64,000 nt of DNA. Source: Gp6-AA40 sp035263125 (lineage in GTDB: Bacteria > Acidobacteriota > Vicinamibacteria > Vicinamibacterales > UBA2999). The stretch is from positions 1 to 64,000 of the forward strand of contig DATFRP010000209.1 in NCBI GenBank assembly GCA_035263125.1, given 5' to 3'. Positions within the stretch are counted from its first letter, which is position 1. The number at the start of each line of letters is the position of its first letter. Under the pieces are notes generated by a model, which saw nothing but the letters and a program-made list of their open reading frames with translations, searched no databases and was not told the DNA's origin. Positions 7,419 to 16,282 of this stretch are shown here, piece by piece. The translations under genes were made by a program, and so were the position numbers.

Positions 7419-8707
7419 TCTGACTCGACTACGAACCTGCTGGCCTTCATCTCGAATCGCGGGAGCGAGCCCGCCGGAACGATGTGCACACCGACCGTGA
7501 GGCCCATCGCCTCGCGCAACTGATAGGCGACTTTCGCCGCGACGGCCGCACCGTCGGTCCCGGCTGTCACCTCGATCTCGAGCCGCAGCGAACGCATGGC
7601 GCTGACCGGCGAGACGATCGAGCGGAACTCGACCACTTCCGCGAAGCGACGCACGATCGACTCGATCCCCACCGGGTAGACGTTGACGCCCCGGATGTTG
7701 ATCATGTCGTCGACCCGGCTGAGAATGCCGCCCTCGAGTCGCACCCAGGTCCGCCCGCACACGCAGAGCGTCGATCGTCTCACGACGATATCGCCGCTGC
7801 GATACCTGATGATCGGGCTTGCCGTCCGGCCGAGATTCGTCAGCACCAGTTCTCCCGGGACACCGTCGGGGACGCTCTCACCCGACACCGGATCGATCAC
7901 TTCCGCGATGAACTCCCCTTCGTTCACGTGCAGGAACCCCGGCGACTCCCAACACTCGAAGCTGACGGGACCGACTTCCGTCAGCCCGTGATGATCGATC
8001 ACCCGCGCGCCCCAGCTGCGCTCGATTCGCTCGCGCGTGGCGGGAATGCTGCCGCCGGGTTCGCCCGCCACGATCAACACCCGCACCGTGCTCTCAGCGA
8101 GCGGCCGATGCGGACGCTCGTGCGCAGCAATCTCCGCGAGCCGCAGCGCATAGGTCGGCGTACAGCACACGACGGTCGCACCCACCGACTCGATGATGGC
8201 GAGGCGAATCTGACTCGACATCCCGCCGCCGGGAATACAGTGAAGCCCGATCTGATAGCCGGCTTCGAATCCTGCCCAGAAGCCGAGGAACGGACCGAAT
8301 GAAAACGGGAAGAAGACGCGATCGCCAGGCCCGACGCGGGCGCCGCGATACACCGCCTTCCAGCACTCGAGCATCCACTGCCAGTTCTCGTTGGTATCGA
8401 TCCATCGAAGCGGACGACCGGTCGTCGACGATGTCTGACAGTAGCGGGTGTAGCGCTCGAGCGGCTCGGTGAGCGCCGTCCCCCACGGCGGGTTGGCGTC
8501 CTGATCCGCGTTCAACTCGGCCTTCGTCGTCAGCGGAAGCTTCGCGAGGTCCTCGGGAAACCGCAGCGCCCACACATCGAGACCGGCGTCATCGAGCTTT
8601 CTCGTATAGAACGCGTTGCGCCCGTAGATCGTCGCCACCATCTGCGACAGCCGCCGGCCCTGCACGTCGGCGAGTGCGCCCCGATCGAGGCGGTCGACTG
8701 TGATCAC
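7415..8707 (-). CDS. PaaK-like acyl/aryl-CoA ligase (phenylacetate-CoA ligase family)
   Basis: 430 residues, the usual length of the PaaK family, which activates carboxylic acids with ATP as acyl-AMP and passes them to CoA. Visible are the phosphate loop QTSSTTGRPLRW, the A5-type motif HHGLTEVGP, RYRSGD (A7) and GGILSRVDDMINIRGVNVYP (A8), which is very close to true PaaK. Substrate unknown: an aryl or acyl acid. The start is GTG at 8707, overlapping the thioesterase stop as GTGA; a longer upstream extension reads as antisense-type sequence. C-terminal extension is short. Coupled to the downstream halogenase-like gene by ATGA, so ligase, thioesterase and flavoenzyme are probably made together. 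Confidence 0.85.
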   Translation of the reverse strand: MITVDRLDRGALADVQGRRLSQMVATIYGRNAFYTRKLDDAGLDVWALRFPEDLAKLPLTTKAELNADQDANPPWGTALTEPLERYTRYCQTSSTTGRPLRWIDTNENWQWMLECWKAVYRGARVGPGDRVFFPFSFGPFLGFWAGFEAGYQIGLHCIPGGGMSSQIRLAIIESVGATVVCCTPTYALRLAEIAAHERPHRPLAESTVRVLIVAGEPGGSIPATRERIERSWGARVIDHHGLTEVGPVSFECWESPGFLHVNEGEFIAEVIDPVSGESVPDGVPGELVLTNLGRTASPIIRYRSGDIVVRRSTLCVCGRTWVRLEGGILSRVDDMINIRGVNVYPVGIESIVRRFAEVVEFRSIVSPVSAMRSLRLEIEVTAGTDGAAVAAKVAYQLREAMGLTVGVHIVPAGSLPRFEMKASRFVVESE

Positions 8708-9138
8708 GCGCTCGCTGCCACCGCGAATCGCGCGGCGACGTCTGGAGGGAACGGAATCGCCTTCATCGGCTGTCCTTCGGCCGTGCTCACACAGACGATC
8801 GTCAGCGTGCCCGTGGCGATGGTCTCGTCGCCCTTCGTGAGCACGCACTGATACCGCATCGTCTTCTCGCTCTTGGCGACCACCTTGATACACACGTCGA
8901 ACTCGTCCTCGACTCGCAGCGGACGATGGTACTCGAACGAGGTGGCGATCCGCGGATAGCCGACGCCTGTCCTCGACTTCGCGATGGTCAGGCCGGCCTC
9001 CCGCCACAGGGCGTGCTCGGCCTCCTCCATGTATCGGAAGTAGGTGCTGAAGTGGACGATCCCCGCGGTATCGGTCTCGTAGAAATGGACGCGGCGGCGC
9101 AAGGTGTATTCGGAGAGTGGGATACCGGCCACGGGCAT
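8704..9138 (-). CDS. Acyl-CoA thioesterase, hotdog fold (4HBT/YbgC type)
   Basis: 144 residues, the size of a single hotdog domain. The motif YETDTAGIVHFSTYFRYMEE (20-39) contains the catalytic-position aspartate D23 and the DxAGxVHF pattern of 4-hydroxybenzoyl-CoA thioesterase and YbgC/FadM proteins. It hydrolyses an acyl- or aryl-CoA thioester in the cytosol. It lies between a radical SAM gene (3-base gap) and the PaaK-like ligase (GTGA overlap), which suggests that it acts on, or proofreads, the CoA ester formed by that ligase. Confidence 0.87.
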   Translation of the reverse strand: MPVAGIPLSEYTLRRRVHFYETDTAGIVHFSTYFRYMEEAEHALWREAGLTIAKSRTGVGYPRIATSFEYHRPLRVEDEFDVCIKVVAKSEKTMRYQCVLTKGDETIATGTLTIVCVSTAEGQPMKAIPFPPDVAARFAVAASA

Positions 9139-9141
9139 CGA

Positions 9142-10473
9142 TCAGGTGTAGCGGATCCCGGCGTGGGCGGGCAGGAAGAAGCGCGGCAGCAGCGCGTCGA
9201 CGCGCAACAGACCGTCGCGCGTCAACGCGATCGTGTCCTCGCTGGCCTCGCGCAAGTAGCCATCCCCGCGGATCGAAGCGAGCGGCTCATGGAATCGCTC
9301 GAGCACGTCGACGTGGTATTTGTCCTGGAAGTACGCCGGACGAAGCGACCCGAGCTTCAACTGCAGAATGAACTCGCGGATCAAACGTTCCTCCGCCGTG
9401 GGCCGGTATCCGCGCGCGAGCGGAATCTCATCGCGGCGCACTGCCGCCGAGTACGTCTCCCATGTGTCGAGGTTCTGAATGTGCACGCCGTTGACGTGGC
9501 CGAAGGAGGCCACGCCGAGCCCGATCATGTCGGCACCCTGCCACAGCCGATCGGTGTAGACGAAGTTCGTGCGTGACTTGTCCTTCACCGCGGTATACGC
9601 GCTGCGGATGTGATAGCCGGCCTTCTCGAGCGCCGCAAACGCTTCGCCGACCCAGCGCCGCTTCGTGCTCCAGTCGGCGACCTTCTGCGAGAACCGATCC
9701 GTTCCCCTGAGCAGGTTGCCGCTGATCGTCGTGTTGTACGGCAGCTCCATCTGATAGATGGTCACGCTGTCGGGCTCGAGCGCCAGGGTCTTCTGTACGC
9801 AGTCGCGCCAGTTCTCGTCAGTCTCGCCCAGCATGCCGGCGATGAGATCGATGTTGATCTGCGGGAACCCGAGGGACGCGGCGAACGCGTAAGCGCGGCC
9901 GATCTCAGGAGACCGGTGAGCGCGTCCGTTGACCTCGAGAATCTCGTCGCTGAAGTTCTCGACGCCCAGGCTCAAACGGGTGACGCCAATGCCGCGAATC
10001 GCCGCCAGCTTCGCTTCGGTCAGCGTGCCCGGCTCGCACTCGAAGGTCACTTCCTCCGCGTTCGACCATGACGTCACCGACGACAGTCGGCCAACGAGCC
10101 CTTCGAGCTGCTTCGTCGACAGAAACGACGGCGTGCCCCCGCCGAAGTAGACGAAGTCGAGCGGCCGTCCCGAGACGGCAGGGAGGCGTGCGCACAGCTC
10201 CCATTCGTGGGCGAGCACATCGAGATAGTCGGCCACTTCATGCGCGTTCTTGTCGGTGTAGACACGGAAATAGCAGAAGTGACACCGCTTGCGGCAGAAC
10301 GGGATGTGGAGATAGAGCCCGAGCGGAACGCCCGGCACCGCGGGCGCGTGGAGCGCCGGCATCGCATCTCGCTCGACCGCAGCCTGATTCCATGCGGAGA
10401 ATGGCGGGTAGGTCGCGACGAAATAGCTGCCGACCTCAGTGTGATCGTCCAGCGCAGATGACGTCCGATCGGC
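9142..10473 (-). CDS. HemW/coproporphyrinogen III oxidase-like radical SAM protein
   Basis: 443 residues from a GTG at 10473. The radical SAM cluster C61-RKR-C65-HF-C68-YF follows LGLYLHIPF, as in HemN and HemW, with VYFGGGTPSFLS and a C-terminal HemN-like domain (TAEERLIREFILQLKLG). HemW is a heme chaperone and HemN an anaerobic coproporphyrinogen oxidase; this group belongs to neither clearly, since the first cysteine pattern matches both. The start is uncertain: GTG at 10491, GTG at 10473 or an ATG at 10536 are in frame. I prefer 10473 because the bidirectional TATA-like box at 10490-10499 would otherwise be inside the gene. First gene of the operon with thioesterase, ligase, flavoenzyme and antiporter. 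Confidence 0.83.
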   Translation of the reverse strand, partial: ADRTSSALDDHTEVGSYFVATYPPFSAWNQAAVERDAMPALHAPAVPGVPLGLYLHIPFCRKRCHFCYFRVYTDKNAHEVADYLDVLAHEWELCARLPAVSGRPLDFVYFGGGTPSFLSTKQLEGLVGRLSSVTSWSNAEEVTFECEPGTLTEAKLAAIRGIGVTRLSLGVENFSDEILEVNGRAHRSPEIGRAYAFAASLGFPQINIDLIAGMLGETDENWRDCVQKTLALEPDSVTIYQMELPYNTTISGNLLRGTDRFSQKVADWSTKRRWVGEAFAALEKAGYHIRSAYTAVKDKSRTNFVYTDRLWQGADMIGLGVASFGHVNGVHIQNLDTWETYSAAVRRDEIPLARGYRPTAEERLIREFILQLKLGSLRPAYFQDKYHVDVLERFHEPLASIRGDGYLREASEDTIALTRDGLLRVDALLPRFFLPAHAGIRYT

Positions 10474-10489
10474 CACGGTGTGTCCGTCC

Positions 10490-10499
10490 ACTATATACT
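10490..10499. promoter_or_regulatory. Predicted bidirectional -10 region
   Basis: Overlapping hexamers TATACT (plus, 10494-10499) and TATAGT (minus, 10495-10490) lie between two divergent operons. The plus box is 25 bases from the ATG at 10525; the minus box is 16 bases from the GTG at 10473. No good -35 box is visible on either strand. Confidence 0.35.
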
Positions 10500-10524
10500 G
10501 CTCACCGCTGGTCCGACATTTCAC

Positions 10525-11019
10525 ATGGCCACACACTCCACCGTACAGCCCGTAAAGACGAGGAAGAAACGCATGTGGATTCTGTTCGTAGCCGGGGCCG
10601 TACTATCGTGGGGCGCCTACGGCGCGCTGCTATATCAGGGGCAGGTCCAGTTGGGCAACCCGCTCAAGGCGCTGCTCTGCGTCGGCGTCGCGTACTTCCT
10701 GATCGGCATCATCGTCCCGGTCATCGGCCTCGGGTCGCAGGGCGGGCTGACCAATTTCGCGACCAACGGGATCGTCTCGGCCACGATCGCTGGCGCCCTC
10801 GGTGCCCTCGGCGCGGTCTGCATCATCTGGGCGTTCAAGGCCGGCGGCCTGCCGGTGTACGTGATGCCGCTCGTCTTCGGCGGCGCGCCGATCATCAACG
10901 TCGCGGTCGCGATGCTGCTGCACCCGCCGAAAGCGGCGATCAATCCGCTGCTCTACGCCGGCTTCCTGCTGGTGTCGATCGGCGCAGGCATGGTGCTGTA
11001 CTTCCGGCCCACTGCGTGA
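10525..11019 (+). CDS. Small membrane protein, half-size EamA/DMT-like
   Basis: 164 residues. A basic N-terminus (KTRKKR) precedes about five hydrophobic helices (WILFVAGAVLSWGAYGALL, ALLCVGVAYFLIGIIVPVIG, IVSATIAGALGALGAVCIIW, VYVMPLVFGGAPIINVAVAM, LLYAGFLLVSIGAGMVLYF). The helix pattern and the segment GALGAVCIIWAFKAGGLPVY resemble one half of a DMT/EamA transporter, which would need to dimerise. I do not recognise a named family. The start at 10525 is chosen because the upstream extension overlaps the divergent gene and promoter. Its stop overlaps the next start as GTGA, so it is translationally coupled to the flavoprotein. Confidence 0.7.
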   Translation: MATHSTVQPVKTRKKRMWILFVAGAVLSWGAYGALLYQGQVQLGNPLKALLCVGVAYFLIGIIVPVIGLGSQGGLTNFATNGIVSATIAGALGALGAVCIIWAFKAGGLPVYVMPLVFGGAPIINVAVAMLLHPPKAAINPLLYAGFLLVSIGAGMVLYFRPTA

Positions 11020-12194
11020 CCCGGCTGCAGACGACGCCGATCGACTGCGCCGTCGTCGGAGCCAGCTTCGCAGGGCTCGCCTGCGCCACCGCCCTCGCGC
11101 GCGCCGGCATGCGCGTCACCGTGTTCGAGCGAAAGTCGAATGCGGGCGAGAAGCTCCACACCACCGGCATCATCGTGAAGGATGCGATCGATCAGATCGC
11201 CCTGCTCGATGGCCTGCCCGGCGATTTCGTGCGGCGCATCGACGGCGTTCGCCTCTACGCGCCCAACATGAGGCACGTCGATCTCTCAGCGCCCGGCTAC
11301 TACTTTCTCGCAACCGACACTCCCAATGTGATGCGATGGATCGCCTCGCGCGCCGCCGACGCGGGGGCGCACATCGCCTATCAGACGCCGTTTGGAGCCG
11401 CCGTTCGCACGCAGAGCGGCTTCGATCTCGGTGAGCACGGTACCGCCCGCTATATCGTGGGGGCCGATGGCCCATCGTCGAGCGTGGCCAGACGGTTCGG
11501 GCTCGGGCAGAACCGCTCGTTCCTCTTCGGTGTCGAGCATGAATATGCCGGTGTCGACGTCATCGAACCCGACCGGCTGCACTGCTTCATCGATCGTCGG
11601 CTTGCGCCGGGCTATATCGGATGGATCGTGGGCGGCGTGGGCGTTCTGCAAGTCGGGATTGCGGGACGGTTGCGTCGAGGGCGGACGACCGCCACCGAAG
11701 CGATGGGGGCGTTCATCGAGAAGATTGCGCCGATCGCAGATGTCCGCCGCTCGACCCCGGTCTCGATACGAGCGGGGATGATTCCATGTGGCGGCGTCGT
11801 GAGGCCGGTCGCGTCGCGACGCGTGATGCTCGTCGGCGATGCCGCTGGGATGGTGTCCCCTGTCACCGCCGGCGGCATTCACACGGCGCTCAAACACGGC
11901 CTCGCCGCCGGTCATGCCATCGTCGATTTTCTGAACGGGAAGACCGGCGACCCAAGCGAGACGTTCGTGCGATCGTATCCACGCTTCCGAACCAAGCGAC
12001 TGCTTCGGTTCCTCTTCGATCACTTTCAGAGTGATCTGGCCTTCAATCTCCTGCTCGGCACACCACCCATGCGCGCGGCGGCGAGCATCGTCTATTTCCA
12101 CCACAAGGGAGCGTTCAGAGGCGGGGATCTTCGGAGGAATCCGGACGAGCGGTCGACTCGCCCGGACTTTCAGACGCCGTCTTCACCGACGTAG
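11016..12194 (+). CDS. FAD-dependent oxidoreductase, geranylgeranyl-reductase-like
   Basis: 392 residues from GTG at 11016. Dinucleotide motif VVGASFAGLACATALARAG near the N-terminus, ERKSNAGEKLHTTG, and the C-terminal FAD motif VMLVGDAAGMVSPVTAGGIH with the Pro-x-x-GGI pattern of the geranylgeranyl reductase and related lipid-modifying flavoproteins. Likely reduces or hydroxylates a hydrophobic substrate; the substrate is unknown. Coupled by GTGA to the small membrane protein upstream and divergent from the halogenase/ligase operon, with which it may share a pathway. The stop codon TAG is contained in the GTAGAG head of a REP-like palindrome. Confidence 0.82.
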   Translation: MTRLQTTPIDCAVVGASFAGLACATALARAGMRVTVFERKSNAGEKLHTTGIIVKDAIDQIALLDGLPGDFVRRIDGVRLYAPNMRHVDLSAPGYYFLATDTPNVMRWIASRAADAGAHIAYQTPFGAAVRTQSGFDLGEHGTARYIVGADGPSSSVARRFGLGQNRSFLFGVEHEYAGVDVIEPDRLHCFIDRRLAPGYIGWIVGGVGVLQVGIAGRLRRGRTTATEAMGAFIEKIAPIADVRRSTPVSIRAGMIPCGGVVRPVASRRVMLVGDAAGMVSPVTAGGIHTALKHGLAAGHAIVDFLNGKTGDPSETFVRSYPRFRTKRLLRFLFDHFQSDLAFNLLLGTPPMRAAASIVYFHHKGAFRGGDLRRNPDERSTRPDFQTPSSPT

Positions 12195-12243
12195 AGCGGC
12201 GGCTTCAGCCGCCGCGTTCCCGCGCGGGCTGTGAAGCCCGCGC
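12191..12243 (+). repeat. REP-like element (copy B) with a second hairpin; likely bidirectional terminator
   Basis: GTAGAG at 12191-12196, then a perfect 9-bp stem GCGGCGGCT/AGCCGCCGC (12196-12204, 12207-12215), then a second 9-bp stem GCGCGGGCT/AGCCCGCGC (12222-12230, 12235-12243) with loop GTGA. It sits between two convergent genes. The TAG stop of the upstream gene (12192-12194) is part of the head. Confidence 0.65.
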
Positions 12244-12261
12244 CTTACCTGGCTGAAACCG

Positions 12262-13428
12262 TCAGCCGTTGAAGGTCAGCGTGACGCGTCGATTGCGGGC
12301 GCGCCCGGCTTCCGTCGAATTGTCGGCAACCGGATTCTGGCTCCCGTAGCCCTGCGCCTGCATCGCCGATGCTGACACGCCGGCGTCTCTGAGCGCAGCC
12401 ATCACCGCCTCGGCTCGCCCGCGCGAGAGTTGGAGATTGGCCGATTCGTCGCCGACGTTGTCGGTGTGCCCGGCAATCGTGACGCGCGCCTGCGGGTACG
12501 CCTTGAGGATGCTGGCGATGGTGTTGATCTGCGCATGCGATGCCGTCGTCAACGTCGTTGAATTCGTCTCGAATTCAAGGTGATCGAAGTCGAACGATCG
12601 CGGGCCGCTCGGCGCGGCAAGATAAGCGACGAGACGATCCTCCATCCCGCCTGCGGGCACCGTGATTTGAGCGCCACCGGGCAGCGACCGTGTCAACGTT
12701 CTCGCTGAATCCGTGATGGCGGTGTTGATGCCAGCGGGAACCGACCGATCACGCGCGGCCCACCAGAGTAGCCCGCCGAGGATGGCGAGCAGCGCGAGCG
12801 GCAGGAGCCATCCCATCGAACGCTTTCGCTCATAGGCCACGGCCGGGGCCGCGTTCTGACGCCAGGTCCCCTCCTCGGCGACGCGGGCGCGCGACGTACT
12901 CCAGCTGCCGGGCAGGAACGCATCGAATCCCGCGGGGAGCGCCGCCGCGAACGATCCGCGCTCGGACTGCAGCCGCTGCGCGAGCTGCGGCCCGTCGATA
13001 TGGTCGGACCGCATCAGCCGACTGATGTAGCCGAGAACCACTGGAACACCGAACGAAAGCAGCGACGTCGCCGACGAGGCGCGAACGCCTGAGTAGCGGG
13101 CGATCGCATTCGTCACCGAAGACACGCTGCCGCCCGTCAGACCCGAGAGCCATCCGCCGGTGCTGCTTTCAAGGTTGGCGTCAGCGACCACGGGCTTGGG
13201 TGCACGGGCGAGCGCGTCGGGATCTGACGACGTGTTGCTGGCAAGATTCATCAGTTGGCTCATGAACCCGCTGTCGCCACTGCGACTCGCAAGCGAGGCT
13301 AACAGCGTGGGCATCACGGCCGTGAAACCCTTCGACACAGCCGCTTCCGACTCGCCCGTCTGCGTCGATACTCGCGACAGGAACGTCGGGGTCAGGAACT
13401 CTTGAACACCCTCGAGCATTGAGGCCAT
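12262..13428 (-). CDS. DUF937 plus OmpA-like peptidoglycan-binding protein
   Basis: 388 residues. Residues about 1-165 are a DUF937 (YidB-like) domain, with TLLASLASRSGDSGFMSQLM and SLLSFGVPVVLGYISRLMR. One membrane helix (GWLLPLALLAILGGLLWWAA) follows at about 200, then an OmpA C-terminal domain: DHLEFETNSTTLT, GHTDNVG and GRARNRRV, which contact peptidoglycan. The layout places DUF937 in the cytoplasm and OmpA in the periplasm, so it could tie the inner membrane to the wall. GGAGGTG lies ahead of the ATG at 13428. Monocistronic, convergent with the flavoprotein gene. A role is not established for DUF937. Confidence 0.88.
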   Translation of the reverse strand: MASMLEGVQEFLTPTFLSRVSTQTGESEAAVSKGFTAVMPTLLASLASRSGDSGFMSQLMNLASNTSSDPDALARAPKPVVADANLESSTGGWLSGLTGGSVSSVTNAIARYSGVRASSATSLLSFGVPVVLGYISRLMRSDHIDGPQLAQRLQSERGSFAAALPAGFDAFLPGSWSTSRARVAEEGTWRQNAAPAVAYERKRSMGWLLPLALLAILGGLLWWAARDRSVPAGINTAITDSARTLTRSLPGGAQITVPAGGMEDRLVAYLAAPSGPRSFDFDHLEFETNSTTLTTASHAQINTIASILKAYPQARVTIAGHTDNVGDESANLQLSRGRAEAVMAALRDAGVSASAMQAQGYGSQNPVADNSTEAGRARNRRVTLTFNG

Positions 13429-13675
13429 GGATCACCACCTCCGGTTCGATCTCTGCTGGGGTCGGCACAGGTGCTGTGATCGGAGATGTCGCATCAAGTT
13501 CCACACCAGCACTCGACGAGGGACGCCGGGCTGGCCGGTCGCTGATTAGAACGTGGGAGCGGGAGCGAACCCTGCGCAGATGGCCCGGCTCGGGCGTGGT
13601 GAGACCGCGCTCATTCGTGGAGTCGCCCGCGACGACGCGCGGACAAGCGCGTCCGTTTCATGAGCGTCATCGCCT

Positions 13676-14974
13676 TCATCGCGCACCGCCACCAATCGCA
13701 TAGAGATGACGATCCGTGCGGATGTACCAGCGACCGTCGACCAGCGCCGGGGTCGCGAGGGTGGTCTCATCAAGGGCGTTCACGTGCATCAACTCGAAGG
13801 TCGGCCCCGCCTTCAACACGAACGTCTCGCCCTCGTCGTTCGTGAAGAACACCTTGCCATCGACGGCAACCGGTGACGCCGAGAAGCCCTCGCGCCGGGC
13901 GACGCCGAGGCGCCCCTGCCACATCACCTTCCCCGTCATCGCCTCGAGGCATGTGACGATCGACGCGATGTCGTTGACCATGTAGAGGTGCTCGCCGTAC
14001 AGGATCGGCGAGGGCACGAACGGTGATCCGCGTGGGCTGGTCCAGGCGAGATGCGTCCGGGTCACGTCGCCGCGACCGCCTGGACGAATGGCGAGCGTCG
14101 GGCCCGCTCGTCCCGACGAACAGAACAGCATGCCGTAGCCGACCACAGGCGTCGGGATCACTTCGTCGGTCGTACCGCGGCAGCTCCAGATCTCCGCACC
14201 CGTGTCAGGGTTGTACGCGCGCACGGTCCACTGGCTGTTCACGATGATCTCGTCGTGATCGCCAACGCGGATCGCGATCGGCGTGCCCCATCCGACTTGG
14301 GCATCACGACGCGTCCGCCACAACTCGCGACCGGTCTTCGTGTCGAAGGCGGCGATGAACGAATCGTTGAACTGATCCTGATAGAGGATCAACCGATCCT
14401 TGTAGAGCAATGGCGACCCGGCGGTGCCGTGGTACGCCTCCATCCGTCCGAGGTCGTGATGCCATGCGACCTTCCCGTCCATGTCGATAGCGACGAGTCC
14501 ACGGGCTCCGAACGACGCGTACACGCGCTGACCGTCGGTCGCTGCCGTCGCCGATGCGTATCCGTTCTTGTCGTGATTCCCGCGGGGCGACTTGCCCTCG
14601 GGCGCGAACGCCTCCCATAGCTTCTGCCCGTCGGTGCGCCGGAACGCCACGACCGACAGGCGACGGCCGTTGTCGTATGCGGTCGTCAGAAAGATGCGAT
14701 CGCGCCAGACGATCGGCGACGAGTTGCCGGTGCCGGGCACGACCGTCTTCCAGGCAACGTTTTGAGAGGACGACCAGGTGTCGGGGTATCCGCTGCCGGT
14801 CGCAAGCCCCTGCCCCGAGGGGCCGCGCCACCGTGGCCAGTACTTCGCACCCTCGCCTTCGTCCGCCACCATCCTGACGCCGTCGGACGGTGCCTGGCCC
14901 TCGAGCCGGGACACCGGTCCCAGCATCGGTAGAATCAGCATCCCCAGCACAGCCAGCACACGTAGTCGATTCAT
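13676..14974 (-). CDS. Secreted PQQ-like beta-propeller repeat protein
   Basis: 432 residues with a signal peptide (LRVLAVLGMLILPMLGPVS). Contains WPRWRGPSGQGLATGSGYPD and SQNVAWKTVVPGTGNSSPIV, the opening motif of a large family of PQQ-like beta-propellers in Acidobacteriota and Planctomycetota, followed by blades such as SATAATDGQRVYASFGARGL and KVFFTNDEGETFVLKAG. It closely parallels the next upstream gene (15019-16278) and the one at 33081. It is the last gene of the minus-strand run that begins near 23750. Function unknown; quinone binding not shown. Confidence 0.85.
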   Translation of the reverse strand: MNRLRVLAVLGMLILPMLGPVSRLEGQAPSDGVRMVADEGEGAKYWPRWRGPSGQGLATGSGYPDTWSSSQNVAWKTVVPGTGNSSPIVWRDRIFLTTAYDNGRRLSVVAFRRTDGQKLWEAFAPEGKSPRGNHDKNGYASATAATDGQRVYASFGARGLVAIDMDGKVAWHHDLGRMEAYHGTAGSPLLYKDRLILYQDQFNDSFIAAFDTKTGRELWRTRRDAQVGWGTPIAIRVGDHDEIIVNSQWTVRAYNPDTGAEIWSCRGTTDEVIPTPVVGYGMLFCSSGRAGPTLAIRPGGRGDVTRTHLAWTSPRGSPFVPSPILYGEHLYMVNDIASIVTCLEAMTGKVMWQGRLGVARREGFSASPVAVDGKVFFTNDEGETFVLKAGPTFELMHVNALDETTLATPALVDGRWYIRTDRHLYAIGGGAR

Positions 14975-15018
14975 CGCGAAGAATTCTTCGGCGGGCCTGA
15001 AGAACAGGCCCGCCCTGT

Positions 15019-16278
15019 CTATTTTCTGCGTTGACCGATTGCGTACAGGAACGATGCGGTACGAACGAAGATCTGGCCTTCTGAGATTGCGGGTGAACTG
15101 AGCGTGTAGTCGCCGAGATCATTCTCGGCGAGCAGCGCGAACTTCGGTCCGCTCTGCAGCACGGTGGTTACGCCGTCTTCGTCGGTGATGTAGATCTTGC
15201 CGTCGGCCAGCACCGCCGATCCGCTGTATGTGGCATTCCGGAGACGCTGGGGACCGTACACCGTCTTGCCGGTCTTCGCATCGAGACAAAACAGGATGCC
15301 GCGATCGTTGATCGAGTAGAGATACGTACCGTCGGCGACCGGCGTCGGCACGTCCGGCCCGTTGTTGAACGACCAGAGCACATGTGACGTGGTGACGTCA
15401 CCACGCCCGCCCGCTTTGAGCGCGAGCAGCGGCCGTTCCCTGGACGGCGCGAAGATCATCTCGCCCTGCACGATCGGTGACGCGACGATGCGATAGCTGC
15501 CATCGTTGCGGGGATTCAAGCCGTTGGCGCGCCAGAGCTCTTTGCCCGTCGCTGGATCGTGTCCGGTCACGACGTCGCCGCCGGTGATGACGATCTCCGT
15601 CCCGCCCGGGTAGCGCAACAGCGCCGGCGTCGTATACGCATCGGGCGATTCGAAGCGCGCCTGCGTCAGGCGCACCACGCGCCACTTCGTCTGCCCGGTC
15701 ATCTTGTCGATGCGCAGCAGATACGACGGATCGTCGGTGTGCATCCCGTGCAGCACCTGCACGTACAGCGAGTCTTCGTGCAGCAGCGGCGACGAGGCGT
15801 AGCCCCACTGAAGTCCGAAGCGTCCGTAGTCCTGCTGGATGTTGCGCATCCAGATCTCTTTGCCGGCAAAATCAAACGCCTTGAGGATGCCCGTGCCGGT
15901 CATGACCCAGACGAGGCCGCCATCGGTGACCGGCGACGGCGACGACATGTTCTGCTTCATCATCCGGCGGTTGCCGCCGCCAAGCGGGCGCTTCCATCGC
16001 ACCGTGCCTTTCGTGCGATCGATCGCCCAGAGCGACAGTTCGTTGTTGTCGCCGACATTCAGGAAGACCGAGTCGCCCCACACGATGGGCGTCGAGCCCG
16101 ACCATGCAGGGGTCGGCAGTTTCCATGAAATGTTTTCGGTCTGCGACCACTTGACGGGGAGATTCTTCTCGCCGCTCAGTCCATTGAGCGCGGGACCGCG
16201 CCATTGAGGCCAGTTCTCAGCCGCGGTGTGAGCTGCTGCGATCGAAACGAAGATCGCGACCATCAGCCAGTGCTTCAT
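15019..16278 (-). CDS. Secreted PQQ-like beta-propeller repeat protein
   Basis: 419 residues, signal peptide MKHWLMVAIFVSIAAAHTAA, then WPQWRGPALNGLSGEKNLPV and SQTENISWKLPTPAWSGSTP, the same opening as its downstream neighbour. At least six blades follow, ending in SPAISEGQIFVRTASFLYAI. Periplasmic by signal peptide. It starts 4 bases after the stop of the ABC permease gene, so it is almost certainly in one transcript with it, and it may be a periplasmic partner of that system. Confidence 0.86.
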   Translation of the reverse strand: MKHWLMVAIFVSIAAAHTAAENWPQWRGPALNGLSGEKNLPVKWSQTENISWKLPTPAWSGSTPIVWGDSVFLNVGDNNELSLWAIDRTKGTVRWKRPLGGGNRRMMKQNMSSPSPVTDGGLVWVMTGTGILKAFDFAGKEIWMRNIQQDYGRFGLQWGYASSPLLHEDSLYVQVLHGMHTDDPSYLLRIDKMTGQTKWRVVRLTQARFESPDAYTTPALLRYPGGTEIVITGGDVVTGHDPATGKELWRANGLNPRNDGSYRIVASPIVQGEMIFAPSRERPLLALKAGGRGDVTTSHVLWSFNNGPDVPTPVADGTYLYSINDRGILFCLDAKTGKTVYGPQRLRNATYSGSAVLADGKIYITDEDGVTTVLQSGPKFALLAENDLGDYTLSSPAISEGQIFVRTASFLYAIGQRRK

Positions 16279-16282
16279 GCGG

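Noticed and set aside
10068..11015. N-terminal extension of the flavoprotein frame
   Set aside because: It overlaps the radical SAM and small membrane protein genes; the flavoprotein fold starts at the GTG at 11016.
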